64,000 bases of DNA, taken from NCBI GenBank assembly GCA_000708835.1, contig DF236963.1:248001-312000 (forward strand), given 5' to 3'. The translations under genes were made by a program, and so were the position numbers. This document shows, piece after piece, positions 32,801 to 44,415 of this stretch; the first letter of the stretch is position 1; each line of letters opens with the position of its first letter. Below the pieces are notes generated by a model. The model made no database searches and had not been told where the DNA came from. It was given only the letters and a program-made list of their open reading frames with translations. The stretch comes from Klebsormidium nitens (Eukaryota; Streptophyta; Klebsormidiophyceae; Klebsormidiales; Klebsormidiaceae).

Positions 32801-35066
32801 GCGAGCCAGGGGCTCCCGACGTTCATCGGCAGCTAGTTGACTAGCTCCACTGAAGGTGTCGTGTGTCAAGCCGCCTGCTCTCCAAGATGGTCCAAGCAAA
32901 GCACAGGTTATGTCGGTTTTTGAAACCGTTGGTTGTGCCCTGTGTTTTGTTGAAGACAGTTCCAGAGACACTGCTTACCTGCCTGTTCAGGTAGCGCGGG
33001 TTGGGCTCACAATGCGGGCGCTTCACCAAATCCTAGTTGGGGCACCCCTCCCTCCGCAAATACAGCTCGTCAAACATGGCAGGGGGGTCAGCAGCCCCCG
33101 CCGTCACAGGGTTTCGCACCCCCCTTTCCCCCTGCAAATGGTTCTCTCAACCCGGCATCGAGGCAACGGCCTGGGGTCCCAGGGGCTGTACCTAGCACAA
33201 ATGTTCCTCCGCAGGGGGTTGGTTTCAGTAGGCCGTCGGACCCCCAGCTTGGTCGGCAAGGCTACCCCCCGGAAGCGAGCCGTCCGGAAGCGCCCACTCA
33301 ACAGAGGCCCCCATATCAGCCGTACCCGTATCGGCCTCAGGCCTCGCAGCAACCGGGGGCCGGTCAATTGCAGTCGCAGCAGACGAGTGCCCTGCCCCCG
33401 CAAATGAACCGCCTGCAGGCGTCGCGCCCCGGGGGGGTCCTCCCGCCCCAGCAGCAGAGGCAGTTCCTGCCCCCCCACAGCGCGCCGCAGCCGCCGCCCT
33501 TCTCCCCCCTCCAGCAGCAACACCTGCAACAGCTGCAGCACCAACAGCTGTGGCAGCAGCAGCAGCAGCAAAAGGGGGGGGTGCTCTCTCCCCAGGGGGG
33601 TAGCTTCCAGCCTGGGGGGGTCAACAGCCAGGCGTTATTCTCGCGCCCGAACCTGCGCGCTTTTGGCCCTGGTCCAGGGGGTGCGGCGCCGGGCGTGGGG
33701 AGAGGGTTCCAGGGTTTGGATTTGCCTAAGTCGGGGTCGTCACTCTCGGCTGCAGCGGCCCCCTGGCCGGGGAGTCAGGGCAGTGGGGGCAACGGTGGTG
33801 CGTACAGTCAGATGGTAGGTCATGCGCACTACTGTGACATCCTTAGCTCTACCAGCCAGGACCTCGAGATGCGACTCTGATTTTAGTGCCCGGCTGTCCA
33901 ACCGTTTTGTGGAACTGGTGTGGAACGTCTTTTTCGATGGTGCAGGAGTTCCGAGTCTGCCCTTTCGTGATGTTACCACTAGGTTTGGTTTCTTTGGGTT
34001 TGCTCTTGTAGTGATGCTCACTGGAAGCAACGTTCAGAGCACTGGTGCTATCATCGTCTTCCTAGTATCTTTTTCGTTTGACGTAAGACGTTCTCAACAT
34101 GTTCTCCTTTGTATTGAAATAAAGAGTCCGTTTGAGGAGGCTTCGAACTTCGACCGGCTGGCCCTTTCGGCCTTCCAATCCTTTTCAACCGTCATGCACT
34201 TGCTTGGAAGCGGGTTCGAGTACCGTCCGTTGACTTGTTCGCTTGCCTCTCAGAACCCCCGCGGCGCATCGCCTGTGAGCAACCTCCCCCTCCGCCAGGG
34301 CTCATCCTCCGTTGCGCCCATCGGCCCCCCCCAGTCTCCCGGCAGCTCTTCCTCCCCCCACTCGCGGGGTTCCTCGTCGCCTCAGGCAGCGGGGGGCGCG
34401 TTTGGCAGCCCCATCTGGCCCCCTTCCAGCACGAATCCGGCCAGCTCCATCCTCTCGCCGACTTCCGCCTCTTGGGGGGGGTTGGGTCCTGGCTTGGGAG
34501 CGAGCACCGGACTTTCGCTCAGCGGATCGTCTGTAGATTGGAGCCTGCGGCCCAGCGCTGACAGGCCGAAAAGCGGAGGCGGCGCCGTAGACTGGAGCCT
34601 TCCAGGGGGGTCTGCCACGTCGGGTGTGGATTGGAGTTTGGGTGCGGGGAGCAGTGGCGCAGGGAGCGCGTTCGGTGGGTCGGCGGGAACGATTGGCAGC
34701 CTGAAGACCGGGTTTGGCGGGGCGTCGTCGCTCGCTTCCATATGGTCAAATGATAGGCCCGGCTCGGGGGGATCCCCCGGGGGGCTTGCAAACGGGCTAG
34801 GGGGGTTGGGGGTGCTCGGGGGGTCTGGTGCGGCAGCCAGTCGGTGGAACGCCGGCGAAATAGGGGCTAGCAAAGAGCTGGGCAGTGACGTGTGGGCCTC
34901 TTCGTCGGGTTTGCAAAAGGGGAAGGAGAGTAGCGGGTGGGAAACGCCGTTTGGTGGGAAAGATATCTTTCGGGGCGACGGAAACGGTGCGGCAGGTTTG
35001 GGGCTAGGAAATACGGAACAGGACGCGTCGGCTGCTGCGTTGTTGAACAATCTTTCTCTGCAATGA
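29872..35066 (+). CDS. Plant-type UBA-domain protein with DWSL motifs
   Basis: Exons 29872-30165, 31945-32569, 32991-33814 and 34254-35066 chain in phase (851 aa). The N-terminus is Lys/Ala-rich with AYNPLSGTFHSMES and an acidic SDSDDERDE patch. A highly basic helix follows (about residues 99-136, RLRNEKKHARQKERRAQEL). Next comes a UBA domain (about 146-180; MGFPKDQAVKAVTMHGGNL ... SWLLE) and a second UBA-like helix set (GISRGEVERVVVASGGDLDRA). The rest is Pro/Gln/Gly/Ser-rich, with VDWSL three times at about 673-710, ASIWSNDR, and WETPFGGKDIF near the end. This order matches plant proteins annotated as 'UBA/EF1B-like', presumed ubiquitin binders with no firm function. The 1.8-kb first intron could hide a small exon. 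Confidence 0.8.
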
Positions 35067-36318
35067 TCTACTTGGGTTTGTTTACTTCCATCGCCCTATG
35101 TTCACTGATTGGAGAGCAGTGTTCATCAAATGTGTTCGTATGTGGTTCCTTGATCATGCACCACTATGACAAGCAGGTTGGGGGGGTGATTGTTGCACTC
35201 ATCAGCTATGTAACCGCCTGCATCAAATGCCATGCATGGAAGTTGTCGGAATACATCCTTGCCATAAACTGAGTCCGGGTGCATAGGGTTATTGTTTTGA
35301 GCTAGGTCACCGCAAACTCTGATCGAACCTAGCTCACCGCAGGACAGATGCAAATATTGTGTACATGAACGCGGAACCGCAAAGTCTGAGAACCTAGCTC
35401 ACCGCAGGACAGATGCAAATATCATTGTGTACATGAATGCGAGTCTAGTAACATTGAACGTCATGCAGCCAATCATCAATCAACAAAATCCGACATGCGT
35501 TACATGACAGCTATGAAATCCATCGATTGCCGCATGTGAAGTTGCATAATTTTAGAAGCTAGTTTCACATGATGTTTATATATGAAGTCCTGGCATGGGT
35601 TGCGCTTCACTTCTAAAGTTGCATACGTAGCTCGACAGCTTTTGACATTATAGTATCGTCGAGTATGCATGGCCGCCAGCATTCAAATTCCATGATCTGT
35701 CCACTGCAAACATATGCATGATCCAGCTATGTCTTGTGCAAAAGCTAGCTCCATCGAGTCGACTCTATCGACAAGTTTTCACTGCAAAAAGGCTGGCTTA
35801 CATCGGGTTTCGGCTTATGCACAGCCAATGACTTTCAAATACGATACATCGACATACCAAACGGTGACTACTCAGACTGCGATCTCCTGATCGTTCAATA
35901 TCAAACGTACAAATCGGGAACGTTTGATCAGCAAGAACGCTCAACAAGAGTTTACATTACGAATGTTGATATGACGTTGACCTGATTCTTCTCTGTTACA
36001 AAAGCAACAGTATACGTTGGCAACAAGGATCCATATGCAGTCTTAATATGTACCTGCAAGGTCAACAAAGACCAGAGTACATCTCAACCATTGAGCCTGA
36101 AGACGTGATGAGGGCGGATCAGACTCGGTTGTACAGTCAGATGCTTCAATTTCGGCAAGCTATGATGGCAGTCACAAGGTGGCAATATGAAGACCATGTG
36201 ACAAGCTCAACACGAACAATCTCATCACAAAAGCCTATTTATTGTACCAATCTGATTACTTCGTCGTTGCACATCGAACAACAGCTGAGTGCTCACCTCC
36301 AATATCATTGTCGGACCT
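35067..36318. other. Convergent intergenic region with CATGCA-rich stretch
   Basis: This 1.25-kb region lies between the UBA and F-box 3' ends. CATGCA/TGCATG words are frequent from 35150 to 35725 (for example CCATGCATGG near 35231 and TATGCATGGCCGCC near 35663). No convincing gene is present. Confidence 0.55.
35309..35441. repeat. ~65-bp tandem duplication in the 3' region of the UBA gene
   Basis: GAACCTAGCTCACCGCAGGA plus flanks occurs at about 35325-35372 and 35390-35441, the second with a three-base insertion. A third, shorter partial copy begins near 35309. No coding potential is evident. Confidence 0.75.
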
Positions 36319-38037
36319 CTAATAGTGGCCATATAGGCGGGCGTAGAGCTCCGACAGTGTCGGATCCCACTCGAAAGGAACTTGCACCTCGACCAAACTT
36401 TTGGAATGCAGAAGCTCGATAAGCGAGTGGACAAAGCTCATTCTGCTGACACCCTCCAGCGCCTCAGTCATCTGGATAACGAGCTTTTCCAACCCTTGCA
36501 GAGCAGCGATCGGCTTGGTAACCAATGTGCCCCACCTCATTATGCTGAAAGGCGAGGCCGTGAGGGAAAGCCTGGTGAGGTTACCAAGCTTCTGAAGCGA
36601 TTCTATCACTGCAACCATGTGCGCCACCTCTTTGCTCATTCTAGGCGCGTCGCCCTTCCGCATCTGCAAGTCCACCTCGACAAGGCTTCTGTGCGGCCCA
36701 ACAAACCTTAGCTGATTGACTCGTGGAGACATCATAAGCTTGAGTTTCCTGAGCGATGGACACTCTATGGTGAGCCACATGTCCCCCAACTCAACATTGA
36801 GTGTTAGGTCTTGTAGCGTGTCCCAACCAGCTACTAGGCACCACGAGCCCGGAGAAGGCTGCAGCTTGCAGCCGTACTTTTGAACTTTGCCTTTAAGGGG
36901 CATATGATCAGGATCGGTTACTGGAAAATCTGTGTCTACTTCCAGCAATCCCCTCATACCAAGACGATCGATAAGAATGTTGCAGTTGTGCAACTCGTCG
37001 TCCTTCAAGTGCTGGAAGCCATATAAGCGGAGCACCTTCAGCTTGGGGGCCCCATAGATTATGCTCAAGATAGTCTTCAGTAGAGGGTTGCCAAAGAGCT
37101 GACGACCTTTCTTGAGTTCAAAGTGCTCGAGCACTTTGCAATGGTGCAGGGCCAATAGGTCGTTGTTCTGTTGTGGTTCAACTTCGGAAGACGGGGTCCA
37201 ATCCAGGCGCAGAATCTGCAGTCTCTTTGCTACTCGTGTGGTCACGAGGTTGCGGACCAGGCTGTGGGTCATACTCATTGGAGATCGAAGGGACAGCGAA
37301 GTGAGGCTTGAGAATGGCTCTGATGAGTTCTGAATTGGTGAAAGGAAGCACCCAGAGCTCTCTAGGGACAGCTCCCGAAGCGAGGGCAACAGCGATAAGG
37401 AGGAAAGGTCCAGATCATGAGAAGCCGGCATCCCGGAAGCCAGCTCAACAGCCAGCTTTTCCAGATATATACTGCTCCCCTCCGTGAAAGCTCGCAGCTC
37501 CGCAATCCCAACTTTGAACAACGACACCTCCTTCAGGATAATTCCAGGCCCAGGATGCTTGACTGACAGAATGAGTGGCCTACAGCCAACTTGAGCGCCC
37601 CCAAGAGCTGGCCAAAATGCTCTGGACATCTCATCATACTCAGTGACGCAAGGCTCGGGCTCTTGGACGATGATGGTTCTGAGCTGGGGCCACGTCTCCA
37701 AGAAAGGGACGTCATCGCTGTTCACCCAGTCAGGGCACCCATCACTGAACAGAGTCAGTGTTTGCACGTTGGGGAAGCAAGCACCGAGATGTTGGAGCTG
37801 AGAGGGAGACCACTTGAACTCTACAGACCTTGGGACAACAGTAGAGAGGTCGAGCGAGCATACTTCTGGAAAGCACGTGGGTGCCTGCTCGAGACTGCTC
37901 CTAGTACACCGCAGGCGGAGATGGCAGCGACTCTGCCGCTCGGCCGCTCTGAACACCCGGCAGACCAAGGAGCAAGAGTTTCTGTCTTTGCAATGGGTAA
38001 TCCTGGTCAGAACAATTTCCAGAGCATGTTGCTCCAT
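36319..38037 (-). CDS. F-box / leucine-rich-repeat protein
   Basis: Single-exon gene of 572 codons starting at ATG 38037 and ending YARLYGHY. Residues 1-45 form an F-box (EIVLTRITHCKDRNSCSLVCRVFRA pattern), which in SCF ubiquitin ligases binds SKP1. The rest is irregular leucine-rich repeats, for example LRELSLESSGC, LQILRLDWTP, LKVLRLYGFQHLKDDELHN and LQDLTLNVEL, which would bind the substrate. The substrate cannot be told from sequence. No intron is needed. The gene is divergent from CYP38, with 487 bp between starts. Confidence 0.82.
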   Translation of the reverse strand: MEQHALEIVLTRITHCKDRNSCSLVCRVFRAAERQSRCHLRLRCTRSSLEQAPTCFPEVCSLDLSTVVPRSVEFKWSPSQLQHLGACFPNVQTLTLFSDGCPDWVNSDDVPFLETWPQLRTIIVQEPEPCVTEYDEMSRAFWPALGGAQVGCRPLILSVKHPGPGIILKEVSLFKVGIAELRAFTEGSSIYLEKLAVELASGMPASHDLDLSSLSLLPSLRELSLESSGCFLSPIQNSSEPFSSLTSLSLRSPMSMTHSLVRNLVTTRVAKRLQILRLDWTPSSEVEPQQNNDLLALHHCKVLEHFELKKGRQLFGNPLLKTILSIIYGAPKLKVLRLYGFQHLKDDELHNCNILIDRLGMRGLLEVDTDFPVTDPDHMPLKGKVQKYGCKLQPSPGSWCLVAGWDTLQDLTLNVELGDMWLTIECPSLRKLKLMMSPRVNQLRFVGPHRSLVEVDLQMRKGDAPRMSKEVAHMVAVIESLQKLGNLTRLSLTASPFSIMRWGTLVTKPIAALQGLEKLVIQMTEALEGVSRMSFVHSLIELLHSKSLVEVQVPFEWDPTLSELYARLYGHY

Positions 38038-38524
38038 TCTTAGCGAACGTCTGCACTAGGCTCGTGCTTCGACTCCTCCGCATTATTGGCTTTCCGCCAA
38101 GGACCAACCGAGCCGCCTCTCACTGCCAATACTCAAAAGGAAGCACACAGTTGCAGCGCTTTACTATTATGCCACCACTCCTACGTATGCGGCATGCCTC
38201 TGAAAGAATGGCGTTCTTGGCTTGCAAATTGAAACTTGAAAGCGAAACGTGGGCTATGTTCAGATTCTGATCCAGAATCTCTTGCTCAACTCCAGGTCAC
38301 AGGCCCCGAAAATCCGGAAGAAGGTCCTAAGGAGCAGCTGCTGTCTGGTAATACCCTAGAGCTTTTAAAAGTGGAGTCTTATCCACTCGAGATCCGCTCA
38401 CAACTTTCACACCCAGGCCCCAGGGCCAAATTCTTTGAAGTACGCAACCCTCAAGAGTCAAGGCTCAAAGTTTCAGCGAGCAGCTTTCGATCAGAATCAA
38501 AGCAGGAAGGACAGGCGGGCAAAC
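38038..38524. other. Divergent intergenic region, F-box / CYP38
   Basis: This 487-bp spacer separates two head-to-head starts and must contain both promoters. No gene or obvious core promoter element is visible. Confidence 0.45.
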
Positions 38525-41500
38525 ATGGCTGGTGTTGCGCGTGCCGCCAGCTTGGGTTTGCCAACAGCCTGTGGTCTGGGAAGTTTTAGGAAGCAAGGGG
38601 ATGCGGCTGGGCGGCGAGCGGCAACGTCTAAGCTGCATTGTCAACGAGATGCATTTGTGAACTCTCCATTGCTTTTGCCGCCCGAGACTGGGAAGCACGC
38701 TGGGTTGAGCAGAAAAGAAGCGCGTGCTGCGCTGAAACGAGATGAGGGGCACGAGGGGGCCTCTGCAAAAGTGAGTTTCCGCAATGATAGTTCTTCGATG
38801 CATGCAGTCCCCTTCCAACAGGTGTGAATGACGCCAATGGCTACTCTGGATTCGTTCGCTTAGGTTCTCTGATTGATTTGGAGTGAGAATGCTAAATGCA
38901 TGCAAGCTACAAACTGAACATAGGATAAGTAGCATAAAAGGTCCAACTGGCCAAGAAGTGGAGCCTTCACAAATGTTGTGGAATGCTTGCTCAATGGATC
39001 CTTGGGGTTTTTGGATGGAATGCCTCGCTCACTGGATTGGCATTCTCCTGTCCCATGTCTCACCTGTCTAGCGGTTGTCTAAGTAAACAATCTCGGAGGC
39101 TCTTAGAGACTTGAAAACAACAGCCAACAGTAGTTTTCTCATTACTAATTGGTTGGACTCAACGGCGTGAGACTTGTGAGAGTTTCCAGCAAACTGATAC
39201 CCAACACAAGATGTGCTGCAAGATCTGGCTCGATGCTACTGACAGCTGATTCCCAACCTGGATATTCATATATCGATTGGTGCCGGTTACTGTGTGGGAA
39301 GGAGTGCACTCATCTGTTCCTTCTTCTTAGCAATACTTGATTGCTCTCGGTATGTTGTGGTGGCACTTGTTTATGTTTTCTTACCTCAAGAGAGGGGCCT
39401 TCATTCCTGATTGCCAAATGCAACCACCTTCGTCCGCTTTCGCAGACATCAATGCTGCTTGACATCTGTCATCCCTGAGGTTTGGGCTCCCATTCCACTG
39501 CCTTCATTTCCATTTGCTGCCATGAATGAGGTCCCCACTTATGGAAACGCTGAAAACAAGCCGCCTTTCAGCACTGAAGGAGCGGCTCTCCTCTGAGTCC
39601 AAGATGACTTCACCCACGCAGAGCCATTTGCCATCTGGGTCAGAGCCAAGCCTCAACCTCAAATATGCTCAGCCGAATCGCTCTGCTCTGGATTCACAAA
39701 GTTCTGGACTGCGACTGCATCTACCATAGCATCCTAAGAAGCACAGGTAACAGCCGCCCTTCCTGACACGCTACAGGAGGGCCTCTTCTCCGCCCTCAAG
39801 CGCTCCGCTGCCGCCGCCGCCCTCGCACTCACTCTCGCCAGCCCCAGCCAATCGCTTGCGACCACCCTCTCCCCGCCTCCTCTAAACCCCGTGCTCGGGG
39901 ACGTCTCCGTGCTCATCTCGGGACCCCCGATAAAGGATGCCCGCACGCTGCTGCGAAACGCGCTGCCAATCCAGGGCAAGGCAGTCAAGGAAGTGCAGGC
40001 TGCACTGGAGGGCATCACGGAGAGCCTCAGGCTACCCGGCACCAAGGGCTTTGACCAAGTCTCCGGGGTGAGCCGCTTGTTCATCTACCATGGAACCTCA
40101 ACGGTAGTGAAAGAGTCGGCGGATTCATCAGTATTTAGCGAACTGGAGCAAGGAGTGATGGTCTTTGGTTGCTGAGATGGTACCATCTGGCTTATCCGCT
40201 GATGTCAGTTACTGACAGCAAGATAGCTGTGACTCTGTATGTTGCTTCTGACGTCACTGCGGATGCATCCGTCAGTGCCCTGTTAACAAGTTGCTGAGGA
40301 GCAACTGGTGTCATGGATGTCTGCCACACCTGTTGCAGTGTCTCTTGCCAATTCTGCCATCCGTTGTGCTAGGAGGTGCACCACCAGCCATCTGACCATT
40401 GATCAGAAGGTGGGATTCACGCCAACTGGGAGTTGGTGACTCGACGGTTGATTCTGCATTGACAGACTGCTGACATAAGCACAAGTCTGATTTAGGTGCA
40501 GATTCTTTGACCTGGAAGTTAGTCACTCTACTCTTTGACTCGAACTCACGCCCCTGACGATCTCAACAGTAACTTACTTTCTACAAGCTACGTCGAGTGA
40601 GCTTCTTCTCACCAGACTTTCACCAGGCAACTGGCGCCCCTCTGATTTGCACATACCAGTGCTTACAACATACGAACCCATTCCTGCAACTATAGCACAC
40701 CGTCTCAAGCTCTGAGCTAAGCCCAAGCTTATTTTCATTGCAGGCCGTACGGAAAGCGTCTGGTGCTCTGAACCAGAACCTGGATGGCATCCTCAACGAG
40801 GTCCCAGAAGCCAAGAGGGCGGACGCGTCACAGCTGGTAGACCAACTGAGGGCGGGCCTGTCCGATTTCCAGCAAGTTCTGCAGGGAAGCAGCAAGGAGG
40901 CGGTGGCGACGAAGCAGAAGGAGCTCCTGTCGATTGTCGGGAAGTAAGTCCACGATCTCTCTTTCCAGCTCAGCCGGGCGTGCTTCAGGAGCGTGTCTGC
41001 AAAGGAGCTGCTGTTGATTGGAAAGTCGCGATTAGAAATCATTTGTGCCTGAGCCACCTCCGTTTACGCTCGCCAAAAGCGGAATCTTTTAGACCCTCAG
41101 AACGGTTCGCAGCTTGCATCGACTCCGTCAGAATTGGCAGGGCTTCCAGTAACGAGGGGAGTCTGACCACATGAGGCGTTAAAGCGACTGAAAACACCTA
41201 GGTCGTTACGAACCAGAAAAGGCAAAGGAGAAAGATTGTCGAAAGTGGTCCTTATGTTCTAGGAGATCAAACAGCTGTTTGCTAGTTTTTGCCTGTACAT
41301 CTTCAGGCAGGCGATGTTGCGTCACTTTCCACAAATCGGCCCAGCCAATAGGCAGTTTGGTCGCAAAGTCCTTGACGAGAAAGCCAAGAACGAAATGGAA
41401 GCTTGGGTGAAGGATTGCTGAGTTGCGGGTCCTATCTCCTCTTCACAACATCGACAGGGCGATGGTACGACGCTTTTCGTTCAAGTGGCGAGCGAAACGA

Positions 41501-44415
41501 TTCATTATTGGCTTATAAATCCAAGGGGAAAGAGTGACTTAAGGATAGATCCTACGAAGACATCCCTCGTCTACTAATAACTCCAGCCTTCTCGCTTTTT
41601 CCCTGCAGCATCGAAGAGGCGATGGTGCAACGCTTCCCCTTCGAGATTCCGGCGGAGTTCGCGGGAAAGCCGTGGCTCAAGGGCCGCGCAACGGTTGAGA
41701 TCAAGCTGAAGGTCAAGGATAATGCGAACCTGTCCAAGGTCACGATGACTGCGGTTGTGGACGGGTACAATGCGCCAATCACGGCGGGCAACTTCGTGGA
41801 CTTGGTGGAGCGGCGCTTTTACGACGGGATGGATATCCAAAGAGGTGAAGGCAGCGCTTGTTTGCGTCGTCGTGTGTTCGCATTGTATTTAGGTCCGGTT
41901 CAAATTCGAGTCTGGTTTAGCAACCGCCCTCATGAAAAGGTGTGGGTTCAGAGTGCTAGTCAATGGTCCGGGAGCAGCAGTTCTACGACGAAATGGAATA
42001 TGATAAGGTGTGGAGTCTCCATGTTAACGGATCTCAGTTTTTGGCTTCAATCACCGGTTGATGGCCGCTTTTCGAGGAGGCGTTTGGAAAACGCACTTGA
42101 CGGCGCCTGCAGAGGACCAATGGACTAGTCGTCACGAGATCGATTCCGTAGCATCCAGGCAAGCAACCGTGAACTTTAGGCACGTGCTCTTCAGTCGCTT
42201 TTGGTAAGTGTCTGCTCGCATATGAATCTGCCGCACTGTGGCACCTCCTAGGCACCGGGCTGACGTCACCACTTTGCTCTTGACCTCACGGTTGATGCTG
42301 ACGGGCGCGACCTTCGTGTGTGCAGCTGATGGGTTTGTGGTCCAGACGGGCGACCCCGACGGTCCGTCGGAGGGGTTCGTTGACCCGAACACGGGCAAGC
42401 TGCGCACCATCCCCCTAGAGATCAAGGTCATCGGAGACAAGCTGCCCATTTACGGCGCTACTCTCGAGGTGAGCCGGCCTGTATTCTAGTCCTGCTGTAT
42501 CATACATACGGTATGTAAAGAGACAGTGTATTCCGTGCTTTTTTTATTGTTCACTATCCGTTCATGTCGTGGGCATAAACACAGAGCATCAGAACGGCTT
42601 GAACGGAGAGTGAGGTTCAGCGCTCTTTCCCTACGCTCTTCATTCTCTGCTTTTTTCGTAAATACGGAGCACCATACTTTGAGACACAGCACAATACTTA
42701 GGGCAATTGAATCGGGCCCCTTGGGCTTTGTTTTTGAAAGCATCTGTGAGCACTTGAGCAGCTTCGAGTCGCTCAAACCGCTGGAGTGTTAGTTGCTCTC
42801 TGCTGTAACCATTCATCGGCGTCGAATCGAGCGCCTGCCATGCCATCCGGCAGATTCATATGAGAGTTGATCCGGTCGTTTTCAACGCGGTTATTTTCCT
42901 ACAGGACGAGGGCCGTTACAAGGCCCAAACCCGCCTTCCCTTCAACGCGTTTGGCACGATGGCAATGGCCAGAGAGGTCAGTCTCGACATCTTTGACCCA
43001 CTCTTATTTCCTCTTTAAGCATCGCTCCTCGCTCTTCGTTTTCTTTGAGAAGCCGACCTGGCAGTTGTCAATGATTACTTGATATGATCTAGTTCACCAT
43101 CTGCAGGCTCTGCATCGGATTCTGGTTTGCAATTTGTTTTACCATTCTGCAAAATTACTTTGCTGCAGCGAATCATGCGTGAAGAAGGAAGATCGGGCCG
43201 TTTTCGCTGCAGAGTCATCTTTCTGCCGAATAAAGCATTGAGACTGCCGTGTCTACAGTCTTACGGTCGATAATGGAGAAACCGAGTCTCAAATGTCCTG
43301 CTTTTCCTTTCCCCAGGAGTCCGACCCCGACAGCGCGTCCAGCCAGATCTTCTTATTTTCCAGGTCGATGCTACTTCTCAAGGAATTGAGGTGGACTCTT
43401 ATTTACTCGGGTGATCTTCTGCACATCCTGAGGTTATATCCTACCTTTCCTTCCCCCAGGAGTTCGACGCCGACAGCGCGTCCAGCCAGATCTTCTTCCT
43501 GCTCAATCCAATCGGAGCTGACCCCCCGCCAGGTCCGAAAATTCAAGTCCCAGAGTCGATACTGAGTTTCATGAGTTTGATTCTGAGGATCTTGAAATAA
43601 CATTCGTTTTACTCCCTTCCCCAGGAGTTCGACCCCGACAGTGCGTCCTGCCAGATCTTCTTGTTTTCCAGTGCGAAGCTACTTCCTAAGGATTTGAGGG
43701 AGAATTATGAGAAATTGAGGTGATCCTGCATATTCTGAGGTCATATTCTTCCTTCCTTTCCCCCAGGACTTTGACGCCGACAGCGCGTCCAGCCAGATCT
43801 TCTTCCTGCTCAAGGAGTCGGAGCTGACCCCCGCCAGATCCCAAAGTAAATTCCCAGGAGTGGATCCTGAGTTTCATGAGGAAGGTTTTGAGGATCTTGA
43901 AATAACATTCTTTCCCTTTTGTTCCCCCAGGAGTTTGACGCCGACAGCGCGTCCAGCCAGATCTTCTTCCTGCTCAAGGAGTCGGAGCTGACCCCCAGCC
44001 AGATCCGAAGCTAATTTTCCAAAAGGCGATCCTGAGTTTCATGAGATTGATTCCACGAGATCGATTCCGAGGATCTTGAAATGGTTGCTTTATTTCCTTC
44101 CCCCAGGAGTTTGACGCCGACAGCGCGTCCAGCCAGATCTTCTTCCTGCTCAAGGAGTCGGAGCTGACCCCCAGCCAGGCCAATATCCTGGACGGGCGCT
44201 ACTCCGTGTTTGGCTACATCGTCGATAACGAGGACTTCTTGGCGGACCTCAAAGTGGGCGACTCCATCGAGAGCATGCGGGTCGTGCAGGGCATCGAGAA
44301 CCTGCAAAACCCCAGCTACAAGGTGGGTGGAGTTTCAAATTTGATAGTGAAGCTCCATGTCAAGGCTGATATTAGGCTGCGCCTTTTCCTGTAGGATCCG
44401 GACTTGAAAACCTGA
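38525..44415 (+). CDS. CYP38: Thylakoid-lumen cyclophilin CYP38/TLP40
   Basis: CYP38 is a lumenal cyclophilin-like factor needed for photosystem II assembly. Exons 38525-38821, 39747-40067, 40744-40943, 41609-41844, 42326-42468, 42905-42976, 44107-44322 and a tiny 44395-44415 chain in phase (about 501 aa). A transit peptide ([17 protein letters not shown]) is followed by a lumen-targeting segment ([21 protein letters not shown]). The helical domain reads [19 protein letters not shown] and [13 protein letters not shown]; the cyclophilin domain reads [60 protein letters not shown] and [19 protein letters not shown], ending NPSYK. Without the last splice the protein gains about 20 residues and stops at 44394. 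Large arrays of exon-start copies precede exon 7. Confidence 0.92.
41307..41650 (+). repeat. Decayed copies of CYP38 exon 4 start
   Basis: The functional exon start at 41609 begins CATCGAAGAGGCGATGGTGC. A diverged copy at 41449 reads CATCGACAGGGCGATGGTAC and continues to resemble the exon for about 20 more bases, 160 bp upstream. A weaker third copy (CAGGCAGGCGATGTTGC) lies at 41307, a further ~148 bp upstream. The middle copy lacks an AG directly before the exon-like sequence. Confidence 0.65.
43317..44180 (+). repeat. Six-copy array of CYP38 exon 7 acceptor plus exon start
   Basis: The unit is a pyrimidine tract, CCCCAG, then an exon start encoding E-F-D[10 protein letters not shown]. Copies begin at 43317, 43460, 43625, 43767, 43931 and 44107 (functional). 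Spacings alternate at about 143, 165, 142, 164 and then 176 bp. Copies 1 and 3 share one diverged tail (TTTTCCAG...GCTACTTC), while copies 2, 4 and 5 share another, so a two-unit block of ~308 bp was itself duplicated. Copies 4 and 5 retain more than 60 near-identical exon bases; each then departs from the exon. Confidence 0.93.
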
